Below are positions 26,901 to 35,105 of a stretch of 64,000 nt of DNA, piece after piece. Source of the stretch: Candidatus Eiseniibacteriota bacterium. GTDB taxonomy: Bacteria > Orphanbacterota > Orphanbacteria > Orphanbacterales > Orphanbacteraceae. The notes under the pieces were generated by a model. The model did no database searches. It was given only the letters and a program-made list of their open reading frames with translations, and was not told the origin of the DNA. Made by a program: the position numbers and the translations under genes. The DNA is taken from positions 682,001 through 746,000 of the forward strand of contig JAJCZU010000004.1 in NCBI GenBank assembly GCA_029262235.1, given 5' to 3'. Numbering within the stretch: the stretch's first letter is position 1; every line of letters starts with the position of its first letter.

Positions 26901-28694
26901 GTGAGCGACGCGACGACGAGAAATCTACGCAGCGGAGAGTTTCTGATCGAGCAGGCAACGCCCGACCAGGTGTTTGTGCCGGAGCACTTCGATCAGGAAG
27001 ACGCCATGATCGGGCAGACGGTCGAAAAGTTCATACGCGAACAGGTTCTTCCCGTCAAAGACCGGCTCGACGCGCAGGAAGTAGGCATTCACAAGAAGCT
27101 GCTCGCGGAACTCGGCGCGCTCGGTATCTTCATGGCGGACGTGCCCGAAGAGATGGACGGCCTCGGCGTCAGCAAGAAGGCAACGATGCGCGTGGCGGAG
27201 AAAATCGGCCTCGCGAGTTCGTTCACGCCCGCGTGCGTCGTGCAGGCGGGCATCGGCGGCCTCCCGATCATCTACTTCGGGAACGACGACCAGCGCGGCC
27301 GCTATCTCGAAGGCATCATGACCGGCACGATGGCCACGGCCTACGCGCTTACGGAACCCGGCAGCGGGTCGGACGCGCTTGCCGCGAAGTCGACCGCCGC
27401 CTGGGACGAGGCGAAGAACGCGTACTTGTTGAACGGCACGAAGCAGTTCATTACGAACGCGGCGTTCGCGGACATCTTCATCGTGTTCGCGAAAGTCGAC
27501 GGCGAACAGTTCACGTGCTTTATCTGCGAGAAAGACATGCCCGGGCTCAGCACGGGCCCCGAAGAGCACAAGATGGGGCTCAAGGGCTCGTCGACGCGCG
27601 CGCTGATCCTCGAGAACGTGGCCGTTCCGAAAGAAAACGTACTCGGCGAAATCGGCAAGGGGCATCGGATCGCGTTCAACGTGCTGAACATCGGACGCCT
27701 GAAACTCGCGCCGGCGCTTCTCGGCGGCATGAAGAATTCGCTCGAAGACGGGATCAAGTACGCGACTGAACGTCATCAGTTCAAGAAGCCGCTTTCTGAC
27801 TTCGGGCTGATCAAGCAGAAGATCGCGGGTGCCGCGATGCGCACGTATGCCACGGAGTCGATGCTCTATCGTACGGCGGATCTGATCGACGAGCATATTG
27901 CCGCTGCGAAATCCGCGGGCGAAACCGACACGCCGAAAGCGACGGTGGCGGCCCTCAAGGAGTTCGCGGTCGAATGCTCGATCAATAAAGTGTACTCGAG
28001 TGAAGCGCTCGACTGGATCGTCGACGAAATGGTGCAGCTGCACGGCGGCTACGGATTCATTGCCGAGTATCCGGCCGAAGGCGCGTACCGTGACGCGCGG
28101 ATCAACCGTCTCTGGGAGGGCACGAGCGAAGTCAACCGTATGATCATTACGGGCACGCTGCTTACGCGTTCGATGAAGGGCGAGTTGCCGCTGCTCGGGC
28201 ACATCAAGAAGATTTCCGAGTCGCTCATGATGCGCCGCGGCACTGAAGAGATTCCGGACGGGCTGCTCGGGGCGGAAAGCGTCGTGATCGAGAACGCGAA
28301 GAAGATTTCGCTGTTCGTGGCCGGCGCGGCGGCACAGAAGTTCATGATGACGATGCAGGATCAGCAGGAGATTCTGGGGTGGTGCGCCGACATGATCATC
28401 CAGACGTTCGTGATGCAATCGCTCTACCTGCGTACGAAGAAGCTCGAAGGCGAGCGGGACGCGGCCGAAGTGAAAGCGCGCGCGGCGGCCGTCACGATGG
28501 CGGTCGAAGAAGGCTTCCAGCTCATCGAAGGGCGTGCGCGAAGTGTGCTGGCGGCGACGGCATCGGGTGAAGAGCTTCGCAGCATGATGTCGATGTTCAA
28601 GAAACTGACGCGGCGCGAATCGCTGAACCAGGTCGAGGCCGGCCAGACGCTGTCCGACTTCGTGGTGGCGAAGGGAGTTTACCCATTCGTATAG
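26901..28694 (+). CDS. fadE: Acyl-CoA dehydrogenase
   Basis: 597 aa; MATAYALTEPGSGSDALAAKSTA, QLHGGYGFIAEYPAEGAYRDARINRLWEGTSEVNRMII. Confidence 0.95.
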   Translation: MSDATTRNLRSGEFLIEQATPDQVFVPEHFDQEDAMIGQTVEKFIREQVLPVKDRLDAQEVGIHKKLLAELGALGIFMADVPEEMDGLGVSKKATMRVAEKIGLASSFTPACVVQAGIGGLPIIYFGNDDQRGRYLEGIMTGTMATAYALTEPGSGSDALAAKSTAAWDEAKNAYLLNGTKQFITNAAFADIFIVFAKVDGEQFTCFICEKDMPGLSTGPEEHKMGLKGSSTRALILENVAVPKENVLGEIGKGHRIAFNVLNIGRLKLAPALLGGMKNSLEDGIKYATERHQFKKPLSDFGLIKQKIAGAAMRTYATESMLYRTADLIDEHIAAAKSAGETDTPKATVAALKEFAVECSINKVYSSEALDWIVDEMVQLHGGYGFIAEYPAEGAYRDARINRLWEGTSEVNRMIITGTLLTRSMKGELPLLGHIKKISESLMMRRGTEEIPDGLLGAESVVIENAKKISLFVAGAAAQKFMMTMQDQQEILGWCADMIIQTFVMQSLYLRTKKLEGERDAAEVKARAAAVTMAVEEGFQLIEGRARSVLAATASGEELRSMMSMFKKLTRRESLNQVEAGQTLSDFVVAKGVYPFV

Positions 28695-29569
28695 ACGACC
28701 TGACGAAGATCGAGGATCTCACGGGGCGCGTCGTGATCATTACGGGCGCGAGCCGCGGCATCGGGCGCGACATCGCGATCGAACTCGGCCGGCGCGGGTG
28801 CAAAGTCGCGTGCGCGGCGCGATCAACGGGGTCGACGGAAGCGCTTCCGGGCTCGGTGCACGAAACCGCCGCCGCGATCGAAGCTGCGGGCGGCGAGGCG
28901 CTCGCGATCCCCACAGATGTACGCAAAGAGCAGGAAATCGACGCCCTCGTCGCGGCCACGGTCGCGAAATGGGGCGGCCTCGACATCTACATTCACAATG
29001 CCGGCGCGCTCTTCTGGAAGAACGTCGAAGAGACGCCGCTCTCGCGCTTCGATCTTGTCATGGACGTAAACGCGCGCGCCGCATTCGCGGGCGCCCACGC
29101 GGCGCTCCCCCATATGAAGGCGCGCGGCGGCGGCCACATTCTCGTCTTCTCGCCTCCCATCGAACCCGCGCTTGCCGCCGGCAAGGTCGCGTACTTCATC
29201 TCGAAGTTCGGCATGACGCTGCTCGCACACGGCCTCGCAGAAGAGGTGCGCGCCGACAACATCGCCGTGAACGCGCTCTGGCCCGCCACGCTGATCGAAT
29301 CGCAGGCGACGATCAACCATCACCTCGGAACGCCCGCGCTCTGGCGAAAGCCCGCGATCCTGACGGACGCCGTGCTCGTGATCCTCTCCCGCACCGCGAA
29401 GGAACTGACGGGCCGCGCCCTGATCGACGAAGACCTGCTGCGCAAGAACGGCGTCACCGATTTCGCGGAGTACAGCTGCGTGGAAGGCGGAACGCCGCTT
29501 CGCATCGTCGGCGACGACGGCAGGAAGCTCTGGGACAGGATGCGAAGCCGCAAAGGCGGATCGTCGTGA
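28685..29569 (+). CDS. SDR-family oxidoreductase (HSDL2-like)
   Basis: IRIDDLTKIEDLTGRVVIITGASRGIGRDIAIELGRRG; start uncertain (ATT at 28685 after SD aagggag, or GTG at 28733). Confidence 0.85.
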   Translation: MRIDDLTKIEDLTGRVVIITGASRGIGRDIAIELGRRGCKVACAARSTGSTEALPGSVHETAAAIEAAGGEALAIPTDVRKEQEIDALVAATVAKWGGLDIYIHNAGALFWKNVEETPLSRFDLVMDVNARAAFAGAHAALPHMKARGGGHILVFSPPIEPALAAGKVAYFISKFGMTLLAHGLAEEVRADNIAVNALWPATLIESQATINHHLGTPALWRKPAILTDAVLVILSRTAKELTGRALIDEDLLRKNGVTDFAEYSCVEGGTPLRIVGDDGRKLWDRMRSRKGGSS

Positions 29570-30048
29570 CGAAGCCTTCGGACGACGCCCCCGCGAGCAG
29601 CCTCTTTCCATTCACGGTGGAAGTCGCCGTGCGCGGCTACGAAATCGACGTGTACGGTCACACGAAGAACTCCGTCTACTTGAACTGGCTGGAGCACGCT
29701 CTCTGGGAGATGGGGCGCGAACCCGAGTTCGTGGCGCTTTTCGCCGGAATCCAGAGCGTGGCGCGCCGCGTGTCACTCGAATTCGTGACCGAAACGAAAC
29801 TCGGAGATCGCCTCGCGGTCACTCTCTGGCCGCGAGCTGCAGGGAATACGAGCTTTACAATGGGCGCCCGGATCAGCATCATCGAATCCGACGACCCGGC
29901 GCGACAAGGCGCCGTGGCGCTGAAAGCTTCGATCGTGCAGGTCTGTGTCCGGCCCGGTGTCGGTAAAGTGCCTCTCCCCGAAGCCGCCCGTCGTCATGTC
30001 CCGGCGAACGATCCCGGCGACGAACCGCCCCTGCGACAGTCTCGTTAA
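29566..30048 (+). CDS. Acyl-CoA thioesterase, hotdog fold (4HBT/YbgC-like)
   Basis: GTG start overlapping the SDR stop (GTGA); VAVRGYEIDVYGHTKNSVYLNWLEHALWEMG...SLEFVTETKLGDRLAVTLWP. Confidence 0.82.
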   Translation: MTKPSDDAPASSLFPFTVEVAVRGYEIDVYGHTKNSVYLNWLEHALWEMGREPEFVALFAGIQSVARRVSLEFVTETKLGDRLAVTLWPRAAGNTSFTMGARISIIESDDPARQGAVALKASIVQVCVRPGVGKVPLPEAARRHVPANDPGDEPPLRQSR

Positions 30049-30059
30049 CGGAGGTTTCG

Positions 30060-30728
30060 ATGTTTCCCACTCGTCCCGCGTGCGTGCCACGCGCGTTCGC
30101 CGTGCTTGCTCTTTCGCTTCTTCTGGCGGGCTTCGCCTCGGCGATTACGATCGAAAAGGGGACCGAAACCTTTACGGGCAAGATCGACGAACTCTCCTTT
30201 CCCCGCACGATTACGGTCAGTGACGGATCGTACGAACGGGAGCTTGCGGCAACCGGTTCCGGACTTCGCACGAAGTTTCGTTTCAAGGTGTACGAAGCCG
30301 TGCTGTACGTATCGCCGTCTTCGCTTCCTCCGGCCACCGCGGCTGAAATCGCACGCCCTGCCGTGGCAAAGAGAATCGAAATGCACTTTCGGCGTGGCGT
30401 CGACGCCGACAAGATGACGGGCGCGTTTCGTGACGGATTCAAAAAGGTGCTCGGGGAGAAGGGGATGGAGCCCTTCGAAACCGAGATCGAGCGTTTCCTT
30501 TCGTTCTTCGATGCGAAGATCGAGGAGGAAGAAACGATCGCCCTTACCTGGCTGCCCGGCGGAAAATTGATTACGGAAGTTCGCGGGGTGACGAAGCCGG
30601 TCATGACCGACGCGAAACTGAGTGAGGCGCTTTTTCTGATCTGGCTGGGGGATGATCCTGTCAGTAAGGACTTACGCCGGGATCTTCTCCGCCTCGTCTC
30701 GGCAGAGTCGTTCGAGTCTTCTCAGTAA
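30060..30728 (+). CDS. Chalcone isomerase-like family protein (secreted)
   Basis: 222 aa; signal peptide; LRTKFRFKVYEAVLYVSPSSLP, MHFRRGVDADKMTGAFRDGFKK, WLGDDPVSKDLRRDLL typical of the CHI-like family. Confidence 0.82.
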   Translation: MFPTRPACVPRAFAVLALSLLLAGFASAITIEKGTETFTGKIDELSFPRTITVSDGSYERELAATGSGLRTKFRFKVYEAVLYVSPSSLPPATAAEIARPAVAKRIEMHFRRGVDADKMTGAFRDGFKKVLGEKGMEPFETEIERFLSFFDAKIEEEETIALTWLPGGKLITEVRGVTKPVMTDAKLSEALFLIWLGDDPVSKDLRRDLLRLVSAESFESSQ

Positions 30729-30870
30729 GCTCTTCAATCGTTACTACTTGTGCCTCTTTTTCCCTTCCCGGAATCTTCCGTTTTCGCTTTTTCCGAGCCT
30801 CCGAATGTGGTACCGATATTAATGCCCCGTACGAATAGCGCGGCTTCCCGGCATTGAGAAGGAGGTTCTA

Positions 30871-32190
30871 TTGAAACAGCTGTCGTGTATCGCGATCGCT
30901 TCGATTCTCGTGGTGTGCGCCGGAACGGCGGAAGCCGGCGGGTTCAACATCTACGAAATGAGCGCGCGCGCTACGGCACTCGGCGGCGCGTTCACGGCAA
31001 CGGCCGACGATCCGTCCGCGCTCTTCTACAATCCGGCCGGAACGGCGTGGCTTCCGGAAGGGTGGGCGGTCTCGGCGAACATGGCGGGCGCGATGCCGCA
31101 CACCGAGTTCGCGATCGCGAGCGGCATTACGGAGCTCGCCTTCCCCGGCGACCCGGTTTCGAAGACCAGAGACGCGGTCTTCACCCCATCCGGCCTCTAT
31201 ATCACCTATCGACATGACGACGAATGGTCGTACGGCTTTGCCGTTTCGACCCCGTTCGGGCTCGGCGTCGAGTGGGACGACCCGTTCGCGTTTCCCGGGC
31301 GCCCGCTCAGCGTGAACGCGCAGATTCAGGGCCTCTACTTCGGGCCCTCGGTGACGTTCATGCCCGATCCGCGGATCGCGTTCTCGTTCGGCGCGAACGG
31401 GGTCATTACGCACCTGCAGCTCGAGCGCCATCAGTTCCAGAATTTCGGCGGCGACAACATGCGTTACGACGTAGCCGAGATCGAGCTGCGCGGCACGAGC
31501 GAACTCTCCGCCGCGCCGCAGGCTTCGATCATGGTGAAGCCGAACGACAAACTTTCGATCGGCGTGAATTACCGTGGCGGCGTCACGAACACGTTCAAGG
31601 ACCAGGAAGTGAATTTCACCGTGTTCGACCAGCCCGCCGAGCGCCAGTCGCTCGAAGACGCGGTGCGCGCACAGATCAACGGTCTCGGTGAGCAGAAAGT
31701 GTCGGGCGATCTCGACTTCCCGGCCATTCTGATGACGGGCGTCCGGTATCAGTTCACGCCCGCGTTTTCGCTCGAAGGCGACTTCATCTGGTTCAACTGG
31801 GCCGCATTCGACGAAGTCATTCTGGAGTTCACGAACGCGGCGCTCACGACCGATCTTCGCGAAGATTACGCCGACGGCCAGCAGTATCGTTTCGGTGCTG
31901 AGTACGTGTTCAACGAGAACGTGCGCGGCATGGCCGGTTTCGTGTTCGACAACTCGCCGCAACCGGACGGCAGCGTGAGCCCGCTTCTGCCTGACGCGAA
32001 CCGTCTCGACTACAGCTTCGGCCTGTCGTACGGGGGGAGCAGCTGGGAAGTCACGGCCGCCTACATGTTCGTCGACTTCAAAGAACGCTCGACAGTCGAG
32101 GACGGCGTGGGGCTCAACTTCGAAGGCTTCGACGGCGCGTATGACACCGTCGTGCACATTCCCACCGTCGGCTTCACGAAGTACTTCTAG
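30871..32190 (+). CDS. OmpP1/FadL family outer-membrane transport protein
   Basis: 439 aa; GGFNIYEMSARATALGGAFTATADDPSALFYNPAGTAWLPEGW; C-term TVGFTKYF. Confidence 0.93.
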   Translation: MKQLSCIAIASILVVCAGTAEAGGFNIYEMSARATALGGAFTATADDPSALFYNPAGTAWLPEGWAVSANMAGAMPHTEFAIASGITELAFPGDPVSKTRDAVFTPSGLYITYRHDDEWSYGFAVSTPFGLGVEWDDPFAFPGRPLSVNAQIQGLYFGPSVTFMPDPRIAFSFGANGVITHLQLERHQFQNFGGDNMRYDVAEIELRGTSELSAAPQASIMVKPNDKLSIGVNYRGGVTNTFKDQEVNFTVFDQPAERQSLEDAVRAQINGLGEQKVSGDLDFPAILMTGVRYQFTPAFSLEGDFIWFNWAAFDEVILEFTNAALTTDLREDYADGQQYRFGAEYVFNENVRGMAGFVFDNSPQPDGSVSPLLPDANRLDYSFGLSYGGSSWEVTAAYMFVDFKERSTVEDGVGLNFEGFDGAYDTVVHIPTVGFTKYF

Positions 32191-32204
32191 GAGGAGGGAC
32201 GAAC

Positions 32205-33623
32205 ATGAAACGGACCATTTTCTTCAGCATGCTCGCCGCCCTTCTTTTCGCCTCGGTCCTCGCGGGCTGTTCCGCGAACGCGCCGGACGCTCCGGTGATT
32301 TCCGAAACGCAGCTCGACATTCCCGTAACGCTCGGCGCGCTCGGGAATTCGCTGACGGCGGGCTTCATCAACGGGGGACTGGTCGAGAGCGGTCAGGTCG
32401 GGAGTTTTCCGAATCTCGTCGCGCAGAACATGGGACTGGGCGAACTGGAGCAGCCGATCGTCGGCGCGCCGGGGGTCGGGCCGCTCGGCACGCCGCTCTT
32501 CGTGAACGGCGACGGAGCGATCACGTCGAACCTCATTGATCCGACGACGATCCCCGGCCTCCTGCTCAATGCGTTTCATCCGGTTCCCTACGATAATCTC
32601 GGCGTGCCGGGAGCGACCACATCCAATATGGTGCGAGGTACGAGCAGCCAGAACACGAACGGCAACGTCTTTTTCGATCTGGTGCTTCGGAACAGCGCGC
32701 TGCCGCCCGGTGGGCTGTCGCAGCTCGATCAGATGCTTGCGCTACGCCCCACGTTCCTGCTGCTCTGGGTCGGCGCGAACGACATTCTCGGGGGGGCGAC
32801 CGGCGGCAATCCCGCAATCGGTGTGAATCTCACGCCGCTCGCGTCTTTCGAAACCGACTTCGTCGCGATATGCGATGCGATCACCGGCGCGGGGCTGAGC
32901 CGTGTGGTCGTCGCGAACATACCGAGTGTACTTTCGGCGCCGCGTTTCACGACGATTCCGCTCACGGCCGAAGTCGCGCCCGGAGTCCATGTGCGATGGG
33001 TGATGGACGAGGATACGGACGGCGACGGGGACGATGTCGTTGCCGTTCTGCTGACGGCGCCGGTCAGCGATCCGAGCGTGGCCCCGCAGTATCTGCCGGG
33101 CGGCGGCAGCTCGATCCCGAGCAACCAGACGATTACGGAGGCGGAGCTTGCGGTTCTCGAAGATCTGACCGAAGATTACAACGATGTCATTCTGCGCGAA
33201 GGGAACAGCCGCGGCTGGGGTTTCGTCGACGCGTTCACGGAACTGCTTGCATTGCCGGGAGATCCGACCGATCCGACCGCCTTCACGCAGCTGAACAGAA
33301 TCTTCCCGTGGGACGGTTCGCAGCAGAATCCGTACTCCGGGTTCAGTCTCGACGGCGTTCATCCGAGCGAGAAGGGGCAGGCAAGAACCGCGAACCTGTT
33401 CATAAGCGAGCTGAACGCGACGTTCGGCCTGGGCATTCCCGCAGTGGACGAGGACGGAATCTTCAACGTGACCGGGTTCGAACTGGCGCCGGGATTCGTT
33501 CCGCCTCGCGGCGGCAAGAACGCGATGCCGTTCCTCGACGATAACGCGAAGCGCAATCTCGAAGCGTTCACGCAGCTGTCGCAGCCGAAGCACGCGCTGC
33601 CGTTTCTGTCTTCGGGCAGGTAG
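32205..33623 (+). CDS. SGNH/GDSL-like hydrolase lipoprotein
   Basis: 472 aa; lipobox VLAGCSAN; block I LGNSLTAGFINGG, block III LWVGANDILGG, block V LDGVHPSEKGQ. Confidence 0.85.
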   Translation: MKRTIFFSMLAALLFASVLAGCSANAPDAPVISETQLDIPVTLGALGNSLTAGFINGGLVESGQVGSFPNLVAQNMGLGELEQPIVGAPGVGPLGTPLFVNGDGAITSNLIDPTTIPGLLLNAFHPVPYDNLGVPGATTSNMVRGTSSQNTNGNVFFDLVLRNSALPPGGLSQLDQMLALRPTFLLLWVGANDILGGATGGNPAIGVNLTPLASFETDFVAICDAITGAGLSRVVVANIPSVLSAPRFTTIPLTAEVAPGVHVRWVMDEDTDGDGDDVVAVLLTAPVSDPSVAPQYLPGGGSSIPSNQTITEAELAVLEDLTEDYNDVILREGNSRGWGFVDAFTELLALPGDPTDPTAFTQLNRIFPWDGSQQNPYSGFSLDGVHPSEKGQARTANLFISELNATFGLGIPAVDEDGIFNVTGFELAPGFVPPRGGKNAMPFLDDNAKRNLEAFTQLSQPKHALPFLSSGR

Positions 33624-33655
33624 TCTGCCTACTTGAATCAATACTACGAACGAAA

Positions 33656-33689
33656 AGGGGAGCCGCCATCGGCTCCCCTTCGCGTTTTG
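33656..33689. terminator. Rho-independent terminator, likely shared by convergent genes
   Basis: AAGGGGAGCC (33656-33665), loop GCCATC, GGCTCCCCTT (33672-33681), then short T run; lies between convergent CDSs. Confidence 0.85.
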
Positions 33690-33728
33690 AGACCCCTCTC
33701 GTTTTTGCTGACCCGATCCTTCTCCTTT

Positions 33729-34874
33729 CTATTCGGGAGACGACTGCGCGATCGCCTGATCCGGCGTTCCGGCCGTTTCCTGTTCGAGGCCGTAGGCCGC
33801 GGCGATCTCCGCGAGATCGATCTCCGTTTCGGGGTGGTTTTCGTCGAGCAGACGCTCGACACGCGACAGGCTGATGCCCGCCTTTTCGTGTGATTCATTC
33901 AGAAGCAGAACGCTTTCGAACTGCTCGGCCGCAAGCGTGAGCTGTCCGGTTCGCTCCAGGGCGACTCCCAGATTGTTACGAAAGGTGACGACATGGGGCG
34001 CGAGCCACGCGGCGCGCGCGAGCGGCGGCACGGCGGCCTCGAAGTCTTCGCGCTCGATGAAGAGCAGGCCGAGATTGTTGAGCGCCCAGGCGTCGTCGCG
34101 ATTGCGCCGGATCGCCAGGTCGTAGGCATCGGCAGCTTCGTCAGCGAGTCCCATCGAATGAGCCGCGCGCCCGAAGAGTCTGTAGCCGGTCGAGCTTTCC
34201 GGGAGCAGTTCGATCGCGCGCCGGGCCGGCACGAGCGCGTCTTTCGCACGCCCTTCGTCGAGCAGCACGCGCGCCAGATTCGTGTAGCTCTTGAAGTGGG
34301 TCGAGTCGAGCGCGATCGATTCGCCGAGCGCGCCGCGGGCTTCTTCGTACCGGCCGTTCTTCCAGAGCGAGAGACCGTGCATGTAGTGGCCCCAGGCATT
34401 TTCCGGATGTGCATCGACATAGCGGGCGAAGAGATTCTCGGCTTCCGTGAAGTCGCGTGCGAGAAACGCGGCTTCCGCCTGCGAGTACGTAACTGGTGCC
34501 GCCACCTGTGCAAGGGCCTGTGCCGGACCCTGTGCCGGACCCTGTGTCTCATGCGCGACCGCCGCTTTAGTAAACGGCGCGGTATTCGCATCCGCCTGTA
34601 CGGCATTGATCGGCCCGGTCGTGCCCGCGGTGACCTGGTTCACGCGCTTCGCAATCGGCTTTGTCGGAACCTGGGTACGCGTTTCGAATGACGTCTGTGC
34701 GATGGTCGGCGCCATGCGCGATGCCGCCCTGATTTCTTTCTCGCGAGCGTCGTTCGCCGAGACCCAGAGAACCCCGACGAGTACCAGTGCTCCTACCGCG
34801 CCGGCCGAGATCAGCCCCGCTCTCAAGAACCCGATTCCCCCGATTCGATCGTCCTGCCACGGTGTGCGTTCCAT
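33729..34874 (-). CDS. Membrane-anchored TPR protein
   Basis: 381 aa; N-terminal TM (LISAGAVGALVLVGVLWVSAN), Ala/Gln/Pro linker, then TPRs (AWGHYMHGLSLWKNGRYEEARGALGESIALD); SD aaggagag upstream. Confidence 0.85.
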   Translation of the reverse strand: MERTPWQDDRIGGIGFLRAGLISAGAVGALVLVGVLWVSANDAREKEIRAASRMAPTIAQTSFETRTQVPTKPIAKRVNQVTAGTTGPINAVQADANTAPFTKAAVAHETQGPAQGPAQALAQVAAPVTYSQAEAAFLARDFTEAENLFARYVDAHPENAWGHYMHGLSLWKNGRYEEARGALGESIALDSTHFKSYTNLARVLLDEGRAKDALVPARRAIELLPESSTGYRLFGRAAHSMGLADEAADAYDLAIRRNRDDAWALNNLGLLFIEREDFEAAVPPLARAAWLAPHVVTFRNNLGVALERTGQLTLAAEQFESVLLLNESHEKAGISLSRVERLLDENHPETEIDLAEIAAAYGLEQETAGTPDQAIAQSSPE

Positions 34875-34935
34875 TTTTCTCTCCTTTTGCTGCCCCGGGA
34901 CATCCGGGAGTGACCGTGTGTGCAGAAAGGGAAGT

Positions 34936-34949
34936 GCAAGCGGGGGGCC
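34936..34949 (-). promoter_or_regulatory. Candidate sigma-54 (-24/-12) promoter for the TPR gene
   Basis: Minus strand GGCCCCCCGCTTGC(A): invariant GG and GC separated by exactly 10 nt, TTGCA at -12; -24 box only partly matches TGGCAC. Confidence 0.5.
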
Positions 34950-35046
34950 GGACCGGAAGGCCGGGCGGGGCGGGATTCTAAGATATTGATTTGAAAATGG
35001 TTATGGGATGTTCAGGCTGTGAGCCAGAGAGGAGGAAGGGGAGATG

Positions 35047-35087
35047 TTGTGTCCGTCGAGACACAATGTGCGTGTCCCGATGGACAC
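35047..35087. promoter_or_regulatory. Two tandem GTGTC-N6-GACAC operators (candidate NtrC-type upstream activating sites)
   Basis: GTGTC-CGTCGA-GACAC (35049-35064; extends to TTGTGTC/GACACAA) and GTGTC-CCGATG-GACAC (35072-35087); identical half-sites and spacing, centres 23 bp apart. Confidence 0.7.
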
Positions 35088-35105
35088 GGAACGGGTCTGT
35101 TCGTC

